Source: Dasypus novemcinctus
Lineage: Eukaryota; Chordata; Mammalia; Cingulata; Dasypodidae
Direction of reading: 5' to 3'
Assembly (NCBI RefSeq): GCF_030445035.2
Contig: NC_080677.1
Location: 157,605,169 to 157,669,168 of the forward strand
DNA: 64,000 nt
A program made the translations under genes and the position numbers. Under the pieces are notes generated by a model. The model saw nothing but the letters and a program-made list of their open reading frames with translations. It was not told where the DNA came from and did no database searches. Of the stretch, positions 10,926 to 23,864 are shown piece after piece. How positions within the stretch are numbered: the first letter of the stretch is position 1; every line of letters begins with the position of its first letter.

Positions 10926-11559
10926 TGGCAGAAGGCATAGAAAATAGGGTGCCTATAAAGTGTCCACAGGGCATTTGGGCAAAATGTGACCCCATCTGGG
11001 AACTCACAGATGAATAAATAGAGAAGAATGCCTATGGAGTATCATCATAGAAGATATTGTCCCAATGGTGGGCAGAGTTCTGTGCCTATTATGTTGTGTT
11101 TAATAAAATATTTCTTTTTCTTAAGATAGAACTCAAGGGTAATGTCCCTGAGAATTAGTGTCTGTTCTTTGGAAAGATTGTATGTGTGAGTCTTTGCCTG
11201 ACTCCAAGAGCATAGGCAACCTTTGTAGTAAATAAAATACTCTAATACTCCTCTCAACATTCAAGTGGTCATGTCTATTTTTTTAATAGAATGGAATATG
11301 AGTATAGGTTCTGACCATCATAATAGGTGTATGAGATAATTATTCCAGCAGTTGGTATTTCATAAACTAATCTTAATTTCTAATACCATCCTCCAACAGA
11401 AGGGACCAGGGCTCCTAGAAGAAATGGCTGATTCCAGGAACAGGAGAGGAAATACAGCTGGAGTATAGTGTAGTGCCAGCAATTAAAGAAGGACTTTTTG
11501 AAAAATCCCGCATTGATGCAGGGATGTCAAAAGAGCATAGGAGCCAACTGAAAGAGCTC

Positions 11560-12160
11560 CCAATGGCCAAATCTGGACAAATTTGAGCAACAAAATAAAT
11601 AACGTAATATTGGATTATGACTTAAAAGTATAAAATAAATATCCATGAGCCCATATTGGTGTAAGTAGGTGACTGGCTAACTGGGAGAGAAAAGACAAAT
11701 ATCCCATGCAGAAGAATTCCAAATAATTTATGCAGGTACTCCATCCTGAAGTAGGGAGTGCATATCTCCTCACTCTTTAAGTGTGGGCTGGACATAGTGA
11801 CTTTCTTCCAAAGACGACAGTATGGAAAGGGAGAAAAAAGAGTGACTTTCCAGCAGCTAAGGTCATCAGCAGTGATAAGGCATGTTAATAATAAGATCCC
11901 TTATGATGTGACAGAAATGGCACTTTACTTCTGTGCCCTTCCTTACCCAAACTCATAGGCTTAGCCTTATTATGAGGGAAAAAATCAGACAAACTCCAGC
12001 AGTGGAACATTCTACAAAAAGCTGACCAATACTCCTCAAAACTGCCACATTCATCAAAAACAAGGAAAGATCGTTATCCTATTTGCAAGAATGAATTACC
12101 AAAAAAGCCACAAATGAAACTTGTCCATCATAAATTTGATACTCAATGGAGGGAGGGGAA
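11560..12160 (+). mobile_element. L1M-type 3' UTR fragment, sense
   Basis: The segment resembles ancient L1 3' UTR sequence, for instance AGTGGAACATTCTACAAAAA near 12000 and the CATCAAAAACAAGGAAAGAT run near 12051. The small open frame at 11758-11958 falls inside it and is not a gene. DNA between 10930 and 11560 shows no named feature. Confidence 0.6.
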
Positions 12161-12540
12161 AAAAAAGCTTTAAAAGATTAACCACTAGCTAGTACTCACA
12201 CTACTGGACTCACACTGCCTGTATGACCAAAAATCTCCAACCAACATTTGGAGTCCTGGTGTTATTGGTGGAGTGATGTATGCTAATCCTGAATAGTATG
12301 CATGATTGTTTTATTAACTCACTTTAAAAAAAAAACTTAAAAAAATATAATCCTGGCAGTGCTCTCATAATGAATCCTAATGAAATAAATAAAATTTTAA
12401 AAATCCACACATAGAAAAATCATAATGAATCTGCAGAACATGAAAGACAAAGAGAGGATCTTAAAAGTAGCCAGAAAGAAAACTTACATGAAAGAAACAA
12501 TGGTTAGACTAATAACTATCTTCTCAATACTAAGAATGGG

Positions 12541-12938
12541 GGAAAACGGACTTTGGCCCAGTGGTTAGGGCGTCCGTCTACCACATGGGAGGTCCGCGAT
12601 TCAAGCCCCGGGCCTCCTTGACCCGTGTGGAGCTGGCCCATGTGCAGTGCTGATGCGTGGCCCATGTGCAGTGCTGATGCGCGCAAGGAGTGCTGTGCCA
12701 CACAGGGGTGTCCCCCGCGTAGGGGAGCCCCACGCGCAAGGAGTGGACCCGTAAGGAGAGCCGCCCAGCGCAAAGGAGGGAGCAGCCTGCTGAGGAATGG
12801 CACCGCCCACACTTCCCGTGCAGCTGAGGACAACAGAAGTGGACAAAGAAACAAGACGCAGCAAAAAGACACAGAAGACAGACAACCGGGGGGAGGGGAT
12901 GGGAATTAAATAAATAAAAATAAATCTTTAAAAAAAAA
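12541..12938 (+). mobile_element. tRNA-derived SINE with internal 24-bp duplication
   Basis: DAS-III-like copy with a 14-bp perfect target duplication ATACTAAGAATGGG (12527-12540 and 12939-12952). A 24-bp unit starting TGGCCCATGTGCAGTGC is repeated exactly at 12634-12657 and 12658-12681, just after the tRNA-like head. Other copies here have this unit once. Confidence 0.92.
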
Positions 12939-13044
12939 ATACTAAGAATGGGATGCCAGAATACAGTGGAATAATATCTTCAGAGTACTAGTAGAAAATA
13001 TATTTATAAACTACAAAAAAAAAAAAATCTGTTAAGAGTGAGTG

Positions 13045-13529
13045 TAGGGAAGCAGAAGTGACTCAAGCAATTGGGTTCCCACCTACCACATGGGAGGCCC
13101 CTGGTTCAGTTCCTAGTGCCTCCTAAAGAAGACAGAGAGCTGGTGTGATAGGCAGGCATGGCAAGCTGATACAAGATGATGCAACAAGAAACACAAGAAG
13201 AAAAACAATGAGAGATGCAGCAAAGCAGGGAGTAGAGGCTCCTGGTGCCTCCTAAAGAAAACAATGAGCTAGTGAGATGGGCAGGTGTGGCAAGCTGACA
13301 CAGCAAAATGAGGCAACAAGAGACATAGGGAGGACAAACATAATGAGAAACACAACAAAAGCAGGGCATGGAAGTGGCTCAAGCAGTTAGGAGCCTTCCT
13401 CCCACATCAGAGGTCCTGGGTTTGGCTCCAAGTGCCTCCTAAAGAAACAAGGAAGACAGACACAGCAAGTGCAAAACAACAAAGGGGGTTGGGGAGAAAT
13501 CAATAAATAAAATAAATTTTAAAAAAAGA
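13045..13529 (+). mobile_element. Dimeric or composite tRNA-derived SINE
   Basis: Two tRNA-like heads lie in the same direction, at about 13047 (GGGAAGCAGAAGTGACTCAA) and about 13363 (GGGCATGGAAGTGGCTCAAG), each followed by a TGCCTCCTAAAGAA junction. The element ends in an (AAAT)n tail. Imperfect flanking AGAGTGAGTG / AGAATGAGTG suggests one insertion event. Confidence 0.75.
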
Positions 13530-13779
13530 GAGAATGAGTGCAAATCAAGACCTTTTTTTTTTTGGATAAAAAACAATTTGAGAGTTTGCCACCCTCACTA
13601 AAAGAACTTCTAAAAATGCACTTTGGACTGAGAAAAATGACTCCCAAAGAAAAGTTCGAAATACAAGAAAGGAAGAATAACAAATACATTAGTATACATG
13701 GATATCTAACACTGACCATATAAAACAATAATAATTCATGATTTGATGACCAAACACATACACACACACAGATAAAAAT

Positions 13780-14945
13780 AAAAATAGAGGACTAACACAA
13801 CATGTAAGCTCAGAGGACTGTTATGTAATTGCAAGATAAATTCTTTTGGATCTTTGCTACCACAGCTTACCCTCTACCTTCAATAATACAGTTATGTTAT
13901 TTGTAATTTGCATTTTATGTAAGGGTGATGGAAAGCTATTGGGCAATTATTTTATAATTCTAAAATATGTATGTTTTATAAAAGCAAAATTTTTGCTTCT
14001 ATCAAGAACTTAAGTTTAATAATGTTCATAATATTAATATGTTTATCATATACTGTTTCCTTAGGTACTGCATAATTAAACATCAGTTGGCCTCCATCCA
14101 CAATTCATGATTAATGAGTTTGCTAGGATTTGACACCACTTTCTACTGCTCGTTTCTTTATCTGTTCCTTTGTTTGCCTTCCCTTTCTTCAGGACACAAT
14201 GTTGTGGAAAGAACTTTGGCCAGATCAACAATAACAAGTTTAATACTCAGTTTTAAATGTAGACTAATGATGGTGTCCTCAGCTAATAAGTTTTTAGTTC
14301 TATCAATAGCTCAAGTTAAATATATCAAATACAGCCTCTATAATATTTCACTGTTTCAGAAAGATGCATCTGTTAAAATATACAGAAAAGCAGACCATCC
14401 ATCAAACAAGACAGATACACAGGATGTACTATACAGCAAAGGGCCTACCCCATTCTATAGCTAAGCAGCAAAGCTCAGCCATGTGGTTCTCATCAAAGAC
14501 CTCAAAAGTGCAGTTCACATCATAATCTAAAGAGACGACTCTAGATTAAATGCAGGCCCAACACATATACATTTCAGGATTCAGTAGAGGTATTTCAATT
14601 GCATAACACATGTAGTCATTTCTGGTACATAAATTGGATTTTTATAGGCCTGTACAGAATCCATAAAGACTCTACCTACTTTTTATATCCTTTCTGCCAA
14701 TATTTTGAATAAATGTTGACATTCATTCCTTTAGTTGTGTTAATTGGGTATGTGGCATGGCTTCTGCATCCTGTAAAATGACATTGAGACAGTGTAGAAG
14801 AGCAGCAACTAGCAAGGAGAGGAACCAGCAGGAAAGAGAGCAAACAGGCTCAGAAGGGATGGGACTGGTGGGAGCATGGAGGTGGGGCAAGTGGAAGGCG
14901 CAGAGGGCACTGGAGAACCTGCCCCAGCTTACCGTTCCCAGACCC
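13780..14945. other. No recognisable gene
   Basis: AT-rich DNA with a (CA)n-like run at about 13757-13770 on its left edge. The 116-codon open frame at 14114-14464 lacks a recognisable domain and has no splice or promoter context that I can support. Confidence 0.35.
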
Positions 14946-14949
14946 CCCA

Positions 14950-15465
14950 CTGCTGTGCCTCCCTGCCCAAACCTCGTATATTCTGTTGGTGGACAGAACA
15001 ATGGTCCACCCATGATGTTCCTGACCTTCTCCCCAACCTGTGGATGTGTTACCTTCCATGGAAGAGGGACTGTGAAGATCTTGGAATAGGAAGACTATCC
15101 TGGATTGCCTGGGTGGGCCACATGTAATCATAAGTGTCCCGATAAGAGGAAGGCAGGAAGGTCAAAGTCAGAGAGAGTCAGAGAAGGAGACCTGATGGAG
15201 AGAGAAAGCAAGAAGGAGAGAAACTTGAAGGTCATAAAGATGGAGGAAGGGGTCATGAGCCAAGGAACGTGAGTGGCCTCAGAAGTTGGAAAAGGCCAGG
15301 AGACAGAGCTTCCCCTAGAGCCTCAGAAAGAACTCAGTCTGGCTGACACCTTGATTTTAAGGCTCTTGGACCTCGAGAACTGAAGGACAACAAATCTGTA
15401 TAGCTATAAGACACTAAGTTTGTGGTAAATTGGGAGAACAACAATAGGAAATTAATACAGAACAT
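14950..15465 (+). mobile_element. Probable ancient MaLR/ERVL-type LTR
   Basis: Bases 15040-15465 match the pattern of an old placental LTR: TGTGTTACCTTCCATGG, then TATCCTGGATTGCCTGGGTG, AAGATGGAGGAAGG, and an end with ACTAAGTTTGTGGTAAATTG and AATTAATACAG. I recognise it as a common mammalian repeat but do not name the subfamily. The open frames at 14723-15131 are incidental. Confidence 0.5.
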
Positions 15466-15639
15466 AATTCCATTCCTTCATATCTTGCTGTTCCTTTCAG
15501 TCCTCAGAGTTTATGTTTCTATGGTGACTGACCAGATGACTGTGAGGAAATCTTGGTATTTTGTTTTATTTTATTTTTTCAATATACTGAGAGTGCATTG
15601 TTCTCAAAAATTATGAGTTCTGATATGAATGACTTTCAG

Positions 15640-16400
15640 AGCAAAACGCTGGGGCCAGAGAAATAGGGGAGTGTCCCACCTAAATTGCCTCTGATAAGAG
15701 GTGCAGCCACAAAGCAAAGTAACCACTCAGAGGAAGGAAAGCCCACTCACAGGCACATCCCCCCATCTTTTCCTGTACGACCTTGGGAATCTACGTTCGT
15801 GTCCAGAAAAACAAGAATTTTCCATTTTCTGAGGGAATATCTCTCACCTAAAAGCCCTGAAATCTTAATCCCCTATAATAAATATAAGCACCCATCCAAA
15901 GGATACCACATATCTGAGGAAAATCAACAACATGAAAAAGAACTAACACTTGAGGAAGCAGAATTTGCAAAGAAGACCAACAAAAACAGCAAAATAATCA
16001 TTAATATTCTCAGAGAGATGAGAGGACATCACAACAAGACAAAGTTGTTATAAAGAAAGCGATCAGAGTGGTTGAAAAATAGAAACAATTGTCATTTCCC
16101 AACTCCACAAATATACAATACATGGGTTGAAATACAAAATGGATATGAGAGAAAATTAAATTGGTGACATGGAAATCCAAACTGAGAGATTCCTCCAGGA
16201 AAATACAGTGCAAAGCAAAAATTAATGAAATTAGGACAAAAAGGTTAAGAGACAGGAAAATAGATATAAGGGCCACTGAAAGCCTAGCAGGAATTTGGGA
16301 TATGTGTGTGGTGAGGTGGGAGATAGGAGAGAGGCATATCTAGATTCATCTCATTCAATCTGATATGAATAAAGTTATTCAGGGGTCAAAGAAATGAAGG
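15640..16400. other. Possible degraded repeat, no gene
   Basis: A 122-codon open frame at 15685-16053 and its surroundings are A-rich and resemble decayed transposon coding DNA, but no specific domain could be recognised. It is probably old mobile-element sequence. Confidence 0.3.
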
Positions 16401-16417
16401 AAGTAAGAAGAGTAAAG

Positions 16418-16492
16418 AAAAGGAGGGAGGGAGGGAAGAGGGGCAAGAGGAAGGCAGGGAGGCAGGGAGGCAGGGAGGCAGGGGGGCAGGAA
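16418..16492 (+). repeat. Purine-rich (GGAGG/GGCA)n simple repeat
   Basis: GGAGGGAGGGAGGGAAG is followed by repeated GGCAGGGA units up to about 16490, all purine-rich on the plus strand. Confidence 0.9.
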
Positions 16493-16499
16493 AGACAAA

Positions 16500-17600
16500 T
16501 TCCAAAAGACATTACTTTAAAAAATATTTAAGTAGACTAGACTATGACTACACACCTGAAAGAAGTCTATAAAACAATACTATCTCTGTAGTAAAAATAA
16601 TTTTAAACTTAGAATTCAAATGCACAACCAAACCATCATAAAATTTTAAAGACAAGAAAAGAGACATTTTCAAATTACAAGGATTCTGAAAGTTTACTCC
16701 TCATAGAACTCTTTATAAAGTAATTTCTAGATGATGTGCTTTATTAAAACAACAACAAAAACGTTGGGGGAGAAAACATCATGGGACTCAAGAAATAATG
16801 GACAATAATGAGGCCAGTAAAATTATGGTGTTCTAATTCTATATGACTCCACATGAGCATGGCACAATTTAAGAAACCATTTCTTTAAAAATACAGGAAA
16901 TACAGTTTGAAAATAATAAAAATTGGCAATTACAATTTTCCATGCTTTTCACAAAGTATATTTGATGGGCAGGCAAAGAGGAAGATAAAAGTATGCCAAA
17001 TCCCTTGACTTTTCAAGTTATAAGGAAGGCAAGTAATAGAGACAGATTGCTGATGTTAATAGAATAATATAAGATTACCAATTTAAAGACTAAAAATAAA
17101 TGTGTAACTCCCAAACTACAAAAAGAAAGAAAAGGAAGGAAGGGAGAGAGGAAGAGAGAGGTACTGAGGATTGGGAAAGAGAGGAAAGAAAGAAAGGAAA
17201 TAAAATAGATTAAAAAGAAACCATAATAAATGGAAACACACTAAAGTTGCAGGTATAAAACTAAATTTATTCATTACTGCAATAAAAACAAATGGGTTAA
17301 ATACAGCAAATAAGACTGGCTTAAACACAGAAACAAATGAAATCCAACTCCATGCTGTTTACAGAAGACATATAAATCAAAATGACATGAAAAGCTGAAA
17401 ATAATGGAGTGGAAACAGATAAACCATGTAAATGCTAACACTTTGGACTCTATTAATGTCAACCAAAATAGAATCAAAGAGAAAGCATGTATTGTTTAAA
17501 AAGATACAAATTACCAAATTATTATTATTATCATGAACTTTTATGCAATCCACTAAATATATGTGTATGTGTTTAATATAGAGCATATTACATGTGTATA
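16500..17600 (+). mobile_element. Old L1 fragment (inter-ORF to ORF2 start)
   Basis: At 17278-17440 the translation resembles the L1 ORF2 endonuclease region (AATAAAAACAAATGGGTTAA, then the ACAGAAGACATATAAATCAA run). Upstream A-rich DNA fits the L1 inter-ORF region. A purine-rich (GAAA/GGAA)n run lies at 17121-17212. All frames are closed by stops. Confidence 0.55.
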
Positions 17601-17934
17601 TTTATACCCAATGTATATTTACTCAACCAGAGGTATTAGGCACCTCTGCATGTCATATACTATACTCGGTACTGGAAGACATACACAAACACACATAAAA
17701 ATGAGCGAAGTGCCCTCAGTGTAGAGGAGCTAGAGATCAACTCATAAACACAGCAAGCCCTGTAAGGTAAGTTGCTATTGGACAAAATAAGGACAAAAAA
17801 GTGGGAGAGGTCACAGTAAATTCAGTCTGGCACATTAAGAGAACCTCAGAAGCTAGCATGGCCAGTGCATAGGTGGATGGATGAAGGCAACTGACTACTG
17901 GCTATGCCAGAGTAAGGAGTTCAAGCTAGAATGG

Positions 17935-18295
17935 AAAGCCTCCAGATTTTAAAATTTAGGTAAAATTTACACACAGTGAAATGCACATATCTTTAGGGTA
18001 CAATTCAATGAGTTTTGAAAATGTTTTGTTGTTGTTGTTGTTCTCCCTTCCAGTCAATCTCCAACACCACTCTTCTGATTTCTGTCACCATAGATTATTT
18101 TCTCCTATCCTTAAAACTCACATAAATGAAATCAAACATTGATATCTGGCTTCTTTCAGTCAATATGACTTTTGAGATTCGTTCATTCATTAATGCTGAG
18201 TAGCTTTCCATTGTAAGAACAGATCACAATTTGTTCTTCTCCTGTAAGTGGAAATGTGAACTGTTCCCAAGTTAGGGAACTATGGTAAGTCACTT
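17935..18295 (-). mobile_element. L1M-type 3' UTR fragment, antisense
   Basis: AATTTACACACAGTGAAATG near 17966 and GGCTTCTTTCAGTCAATATG near 18148 are typical of the antisense strand of ancient L1 3' UTRs. A (GTT)n run lies at about 18026-18042. Confidence 0.6.
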
Positions 18296-18302
18296 TGATT
18301 CT

Positions 18303-19010
18303 TTTTTTTCTTTTTTATTTATTTATTTATTTTAATGTTACATTCAAAAAATATGAGGTCCCCTTATAGCCCCCACCCCCCTCAACCCACTCCTATCACA
18401 TCAACAACCTCTTTCATCATCGTGGCACATTCATTGCACTTGGTGAATACATTTTGAAGCACTGCTGCACCACATGGATAGTGGTTTACATTGTAGTTTA
18501 CACTCTCACCCAGTCCACCCAGTGGGCCATGGCAGGACCTACAATGTCCAGCAACTGTCCCTGCAGTACCACCTAGGACAACTCCAAGTACAGAAAATGC
18601 CCCCACATCATATCTCTTCTTCCCTCAGCAGCTACTACGGCCACTTTCTCCACATCAATGCTACATTTTCTTCCATTACTAATCACAATAGTTCCAGAGT
18701 ATAATATCAGTTAAGTCCACTCTAATCCATACTCTATTCCTCCATCCTGTGGACTCTGGGATGGTTTTGTCCACTCCACCTCTATACCGAGAGGGGGCTT
18801 AGATTCCACATGGATGATGGATGCAATTCTGTTTGCAGTTGTAGGCACTCTTGGCTCCCTGGTGTGGTTGTTGACCTTCTTCACCTCCCTGTTTGCTGGC
18901 TGGAGTAAGTTCATTAAACCAGAAGATAGGAGTTGCAGGTCTGTTGAGGCTCAGAGCCTGGCTATCACACGGACAGTCCAGAGATTCATTTTTAAATGAT
19001 GCAACCACCT
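18303..19010 (-). mobile_element. Repeat A, truncated antisense copy
   Basis: The T-rich tail at 18303-18333 and the C-rich complement of the G-tract (18367-18390) mark the 3' end. The copy contains about the last 700 bases of the repeat A unit and is 5'-truncated at its right end, as LINE-mobilised copies usually are. Confidence 0.8.
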
Positions 19011-19014
19011 GCAT

Positions 19015-21340
19015 TCATGGGATAAGCCCCATTTGATAATGATGCAGCATCCTTTTCATATATTACTGTATTTAACATGCTAATATTTTGTTTTTTGGTT
19101 TTTAAAGATTTATTATTTTTATTCATTTCTCTCCCCCCGCCCAGCCGATTGTCTGCTCTCAGTGTCCACTCACTGTGTGTTCTTCTGTGTGTCCACTTCC
19201 TTTGTCAGGTGGCACTGGGAAAACGCATCTCTTTTTTGTTGTGTCATCTTGCTGCGTCAGCTCTCCCTGTGTGCAGCACCACTTCTGGGCAGGTTGTGCT
19301 TTTTTTCATGTAGGGTGGCTCTCCTTGCAGGGCACACTCCTTGCACATGGGGCTCCCCTACACAGGGGGGCCCCTGCGTGGCATGGCACTCCTTGTGCAC
19401 AGCAGCACTGCACGTGGGCCAGCTCACCACACCAGTCAGGAGGCCCTGTGTATCAAACCCTGGACCCTCCATATGGTAGGCTGATGCTCTATCAATTGAG
19501 CCACGTCTGCTTCCCATATTTTATTAAGTGTATTTGCATCCACATGCAAAAAAAAATAGTTGTTTGTCTGGGTTTTTGTTTGTTTGTTTGGGTTGTTTTT
19601 TGTTTGTTTTTTGTATTTTCTTTGTCAGGTTTTGTATAAGGGTTATACTGGCCTCAAAAAAGGATTGGGAAACATTCTTTCCTCTTCTATTTTCTGAAAG
19701 ACTTTTAGTAAGATTGACATAATTTTTTACTTAAATATTTGATAGAATTCACCAGTAAAACCAGCTGTGTCTGGAGTTTTCTCTGTGAGAAGGAATTTTA
19801 TTATGAATTCAATCTCTTTAATGTATATAAGGTTATTCAGATTTTCTATTTCTTCTTGTTCTAATTTTGGTACATTGTTGGTTTTTTTCCAAGGAATTTG
19901 TCCATCACATCTCAGCTATAAAACTTATTTGCATAAAGTTATTCTTGGTAGTAATGGATGCTAATATTCTGGCAGTCTCTGTAGGATCTATAGTAATGCT
20001 CCCTCTTTCATTCTTGACATTGATAAATTGTGTATTCTCTCTTTTTCATTATCAGTCTTGCTAATACTTTATCAATTTTATTAATCTTCTCTAAGTTTCA
20101 TTCTAAGAATAAATACAGTATCTGATCATTTTCTCTACTTTTTTCTCTTTTCTGTTTGCTCTTTTCTTTAGTATTTCTTCCTTTCTACTTATTTTGGGTT
20201 CAATTTACTCTTTCTTTTCTAACATAAAGTGGAAACTGAGATGGGTGGTTTTAAACATTTTTTCTTCACTAATTGTGCATTTAAAGTTATACATTTCCCT
20301 CTATGTACTGATAAAGATGCATATCATAAATTTTGATATACTGTGTTTTCTTTATCATTTGGTTTGAAATATTTTCTAATTTTCCTTGTAATTGTTTTTT
20401 AACTTATGGATTCTATAGAAGTACACTATTTAATTTCCAGGAAGTTGGGTCTCTTCTACATATTTTCTTGTTACTGATTTCTATTTTGATTCAGTTGAAG
20501 TCTAAAAACATACTCTGTAAGGTTTCAGTCCTTTGAAATGTACTGAGATTTGTTTCATGGCCCAGAATATGATCCATTTTGATAAACATTAAACATTCCA
20601 TGTGCTTTTAAAAATACTGTGTAGTATCTAGTTGTTGAAGTAGTATCCTATAAAAGGGTGTTGGTCAATTTTTATATATTTTTTTTTTGGTCTACTTTTC
20701 AAAAACTCAATTTTTGAGGGAGGGATTTTTAAGTACCCAGCTATTGTTGTGTTTCTCTATTTCTTTTCATTCTGTCAGCTTCATGTATTTCTAAACTTTA
20801 TTATTGTATATATACACATTTATGATTCTTGTAGCTTCCTAATTTACCCTTTTATCCCTAGGAAATATCCCTCTTTATCTGTTGTAATATTCCTTGTTTT
20901 GAAGTCTACTCTGTCTTATATGAATACAGATAGACACCAGCTCTTTCACCTCATTATTTGAATGTTATTTCCCTTTAATTTCAACCTATTTGTATCTTTT
21001 TATCTAAAGTTTCTGTAGAGAATATAGTTGGGTTTTGTTTATTTGTACAATCTGGAAATATCTGCTTTCAAATTAATGGTCAGTCTATTTACTTTTAAAG
21101 TAGTTATTGATATGGTTGGGTTTAGGACTACTATTATTTTTGTGACTTTTTTTTTCTATTTTTTGTTCCTCTCTTCTTCCTTTCAGGTTAATCTGATATT
21201 TTCAATACTCTATTTTAATTCCTCTATTGGCTTATAGCTCTACCTCTTTGTGTTATTTTTTCAGAGGGTACTCTAAGGAATATAATATGCATCTTTCACT
21301 TAGAGAGTACTTAATTTCACATTTATAATTAAAATTGTAT
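19015..21340 (-). mobile_element. Old L1 ORF2 (endonuclease to reverse transcriptase), antisense
   Basis: On the minus strand, the region near 19740-19760 gives the L1 reverse-transcriptase stretch around a TGGTGAATTC site, and 20830-20960 gives endonuclease-domain sequence. Plus-strand open frames in 19528-21237 (hydrophobic, F/L-rich) are its antisense shadows. A SINE at 19090-19515 interrupts it. Stops and frameshifts are numerous. Confidence 0.65.
19090..19515 (-). mobile_element. tRNA-derived SINE, antisense
   Basis: Full-length copy with the tRNA-like head at the right. Short flanking duplication ATATTTT is found at 19083-19089 and 19516-19522. It carries several GC-rich spurious open frames, including one of 154 codons at 19175-19639. 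Confidence 0.88.
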
Positions 21341-21679
21341 GAGAATAAATGTGGACTAGTGTGAGACTGAGAACCTCCTGATGCCATAATCTTAGTGGGC
21401 CCCAAACTTCCCTGGGCTTTACCTCCAGATTTCTATGACATAGGTTCTCATGGCTAAAATGCCAGGAAAATATCCCTAATGGCTATCCCTAAGGGGAAGG
21501 ATAAGAGAAATCACTGTGAAATACACCCAAACCCTTCTCCTTAATGAAAGCTGACTTCAAGGGAAAGACTTTACCAGAGCTTTTCCCCAGCTGAGTAGAG
21601 AGCGTTCTTCCCACTCCAGCCCCTCTAGCCTTCCAGTCCCACTTAAAGAGATCAAAAGATGTAGGGGGAAGAAAAAAAA

Positions 21680-21680
<1 letters not shown>

Positions 21681-21722
<42 letters not shown>
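21681..21722 (+). repeat. (CA)n / (TA)n microsatellite
   Basis: About 15 CA units lie between short TA runs, inside the L1 5' region. Confidence 0.95.
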
Positions 21723-21724
<2 letters not shown>

Positions 21725-22524
21725 CAGCAGGGATCAAGGCTTCAAGGAAAAAGATTAGGAATGGGTGGCCAAGGCAGGGAGTAGGACGTATGGAAGACAC
21801 AAGGCTATATAAGTAGAGAAACTCTTGTAAAGGTCACAGACCCAAGATACAGGTCCATGAAAACAATGAATTTTAGTCATACCACCACACCAACAGAGCT
21901 CCAGTATAATAATAGCATATTACAGCTGAAAAAGCTGCAAAACACAAACCCTCTTATGAGGAGTATTTAGGGAATCCCAAAGTCAAAAGGGGAGGCCAAA
22001 ACAAAGACATTAGAAGAATATGAGGTTTCTGGCTCCTTTTGTTACTGTAAAGATTAAACACAGCCCAACTTCTAGCCAGATTAACATAAATCTTCACACT
22101 AAAGGCCTCAGTTCCTATTACCTAATACAACATATCTGGCTTTCAACAAAAATTACAAACAAAAAAATTACAACAAAAAAAGGCATGTCAAAAGGCAAGA
22201 GAAAACACAGTCTGAAGAGACAATGCAATCAACAAAAAAAGACTCAGATTTGACACAGATGTTGGAATTATCAGACAGGGAATTTAAAATAACTATGATG
22301 AATATGCTAAGGACTGCAATGGAAAAAGTAGGTTACATGCAAAAACAGATGAGTAGTATAAGCAGATGAAAACTCTAAGAAAGTATCAAAGTAAAATGCT
22401 AAAAACTGAAACCACTGTACCAGAAATGAAAAATGCTTTCAATGAGCTCATCAGTAGACTGGACACAGCTGAGGAAAGAATCAGTGAGCTTAAGATAGAT
22501 CAACAGAAACTTCCCAAATTGAAA

Positions 22525-22582
22525 GGCAAAGAAAAATGAACGCAACACCCAAAGGCAAAGAAAAATGAACGCAACACCCAAA
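22525..22582 (+). repeat. 29-bp tandem duplication inside L1
   Basis: The unit beginning AAAGGCAAAGAAAAATGAAC is present twice in direct succession, ending CGCAACACCC each time. It shifts any residual ORF1 frame. Confidence 0.9.
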
Positions 22583-23404
22583 AACAATGGGAAATTTTCA
22601 ATAGATGTAATATAGGCCTAACAGGAATACCAAAGGGGAAAGAAAGAGCAGAGAAAAAGAAATATTTGATGTAATAATAGTCAAGAACTTTCCAAAATTA
22701 ATGACACACGGTAAATCACAGACCCAAGAGGCTAAGAGAATACAAAGCAAGAAAAATATCCCCTTTCCCCAAAAACCACAATTATGCCTATCACATTCAA
22801 ACTGAAGAAAATCAAAGATAAAGAAAAAAATCTTTGTCACATTACCTCTAGAGGGAAAATTATAAGAATTACAGATCTCTTATCAGAAACAATGCAAGCA
22901 AAAAGAGGCAGAGTGACAAAAACCACCAGACTAGAATTCTATATCAAGTGAAATTATCTTTCAAAAAGGTAGTACAGATAAAGACTTTCTCAGACAAACA
23001 AAAACTGAGAGATTCATTTCCAGCAGACCTGTCCTGCATGAAAGTTAAAAGAAGTTCTTTAGGCAGAGGGAAAACAGTATATGTCAGAATAAATCCTCAT
23101 TTTTCTCATTCTGAAGTAATCTAAAAGATATTTTTAAGTAATAATCGTAACAATATATTGGCTTATTATAGCATACAGGTGAGCAAAATGAATGACTATA
23201 AGGTCACAAGTGAAAGGAGGGAAAACTGTCATAAGGTACATGCACTATACAGGAGGAGGTATAGTGTTATTTGAAGATGGACTAATTTAAAATGTATACT
23301 GTAAGCTCTAGGGCAACCAACAAAAACAATTTTTTAAAGTATCATTGATAAGCTGAGAGAAGAGATGAAATGCAAACATAATATGTTCAATTAAGATCAA
23401 AGGA

Positions 23405-23864
23405 TGGAAGGTGGATGTGGCTCAAGAAACTGGGCTTTCATCTACCATACAGGAGGTCCAGGGTTTGATTCTCGGGCCTCCTGGGGAAGGCAAGCTGGCC
23501 CGCATGGTGAGCTGGTCGGAGCAGAGAGCTGGTCCACATGGAGTGCTGGCCCACGTGGAGTGCTGACCCACACAGATGTTGGCCCATGTGGAAAACTGGC
23601 ACAGCAAGATGACACAACAAAAAGAGACACAGAGGAGAGACAATGAGGGATGCAGCAGTCCAGGGAGCTGAGGTGGCAATGGAGATTGACTGCCCCTCTC
23701 CCATTCTGGAAGGTCCTGGGATTGGTTCCCTGTGCTGCCTGAGGAGAAGACAAGCAGACACAGAAGAACACACAGCAAATGGACACAAAGAGCAGACAGT
23801 GAGCACAAAACAACAGGGTGCAGGGGGGACGGAGAAATAAATAAATAAATGGGTCTTTCAAAAA
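23405..23864 (+). mobile_element. Dimeric tRNA-derived SINE
   Basis: Two tRNA-like heads in tandem: one at 23405 (GGTGGATGTGGCTCAAGAAA) with a B-box-like GGTTTGATTCTC, and one near 23655 with GGTCCTGGGATTGGTTCCC. A perfect 12-bp target duplication AAGATCAAAGGA (23393-23404 and 23865-23876) shows it inserted as one unit. Confidence 0.88.

Larger units (their letters stand above)
12420..13770 (+). mobile_element. Old L1 inter-ORF fragment carrying two SINE insertions
   Basis: The bases outside the two SINEs (12420-12540, 12953-13030 and 13550-13700) read through as the L1 region between ORF1 and ORF2: GGATGCCAGAATACAGTGGA at about 12951, then TTTGAGAGTTTGCCACC and the CTAAAAGAACTTCTAAAAAT run. 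The order is collinear with L1, so it was one element before the SINEs arrived. Confidence 0.65.

Noticed and set aside
14114..14464. 116-codon open frame as a possible new gene
   Set aside because: No domain, promoter, splice site or neighbour supports it, and open frames of this length are expected by chance in 64 kb.
19175..19639. 154-codon open frame, and similar GC-rich frames at 3225-3633, 9684-9998, 28966-29472, 34340-34801, 47682-48095 and 60109-60573
   Set aside because: All lie in SINE bodies, and related peptide strings recur at each copy in shifted frames.
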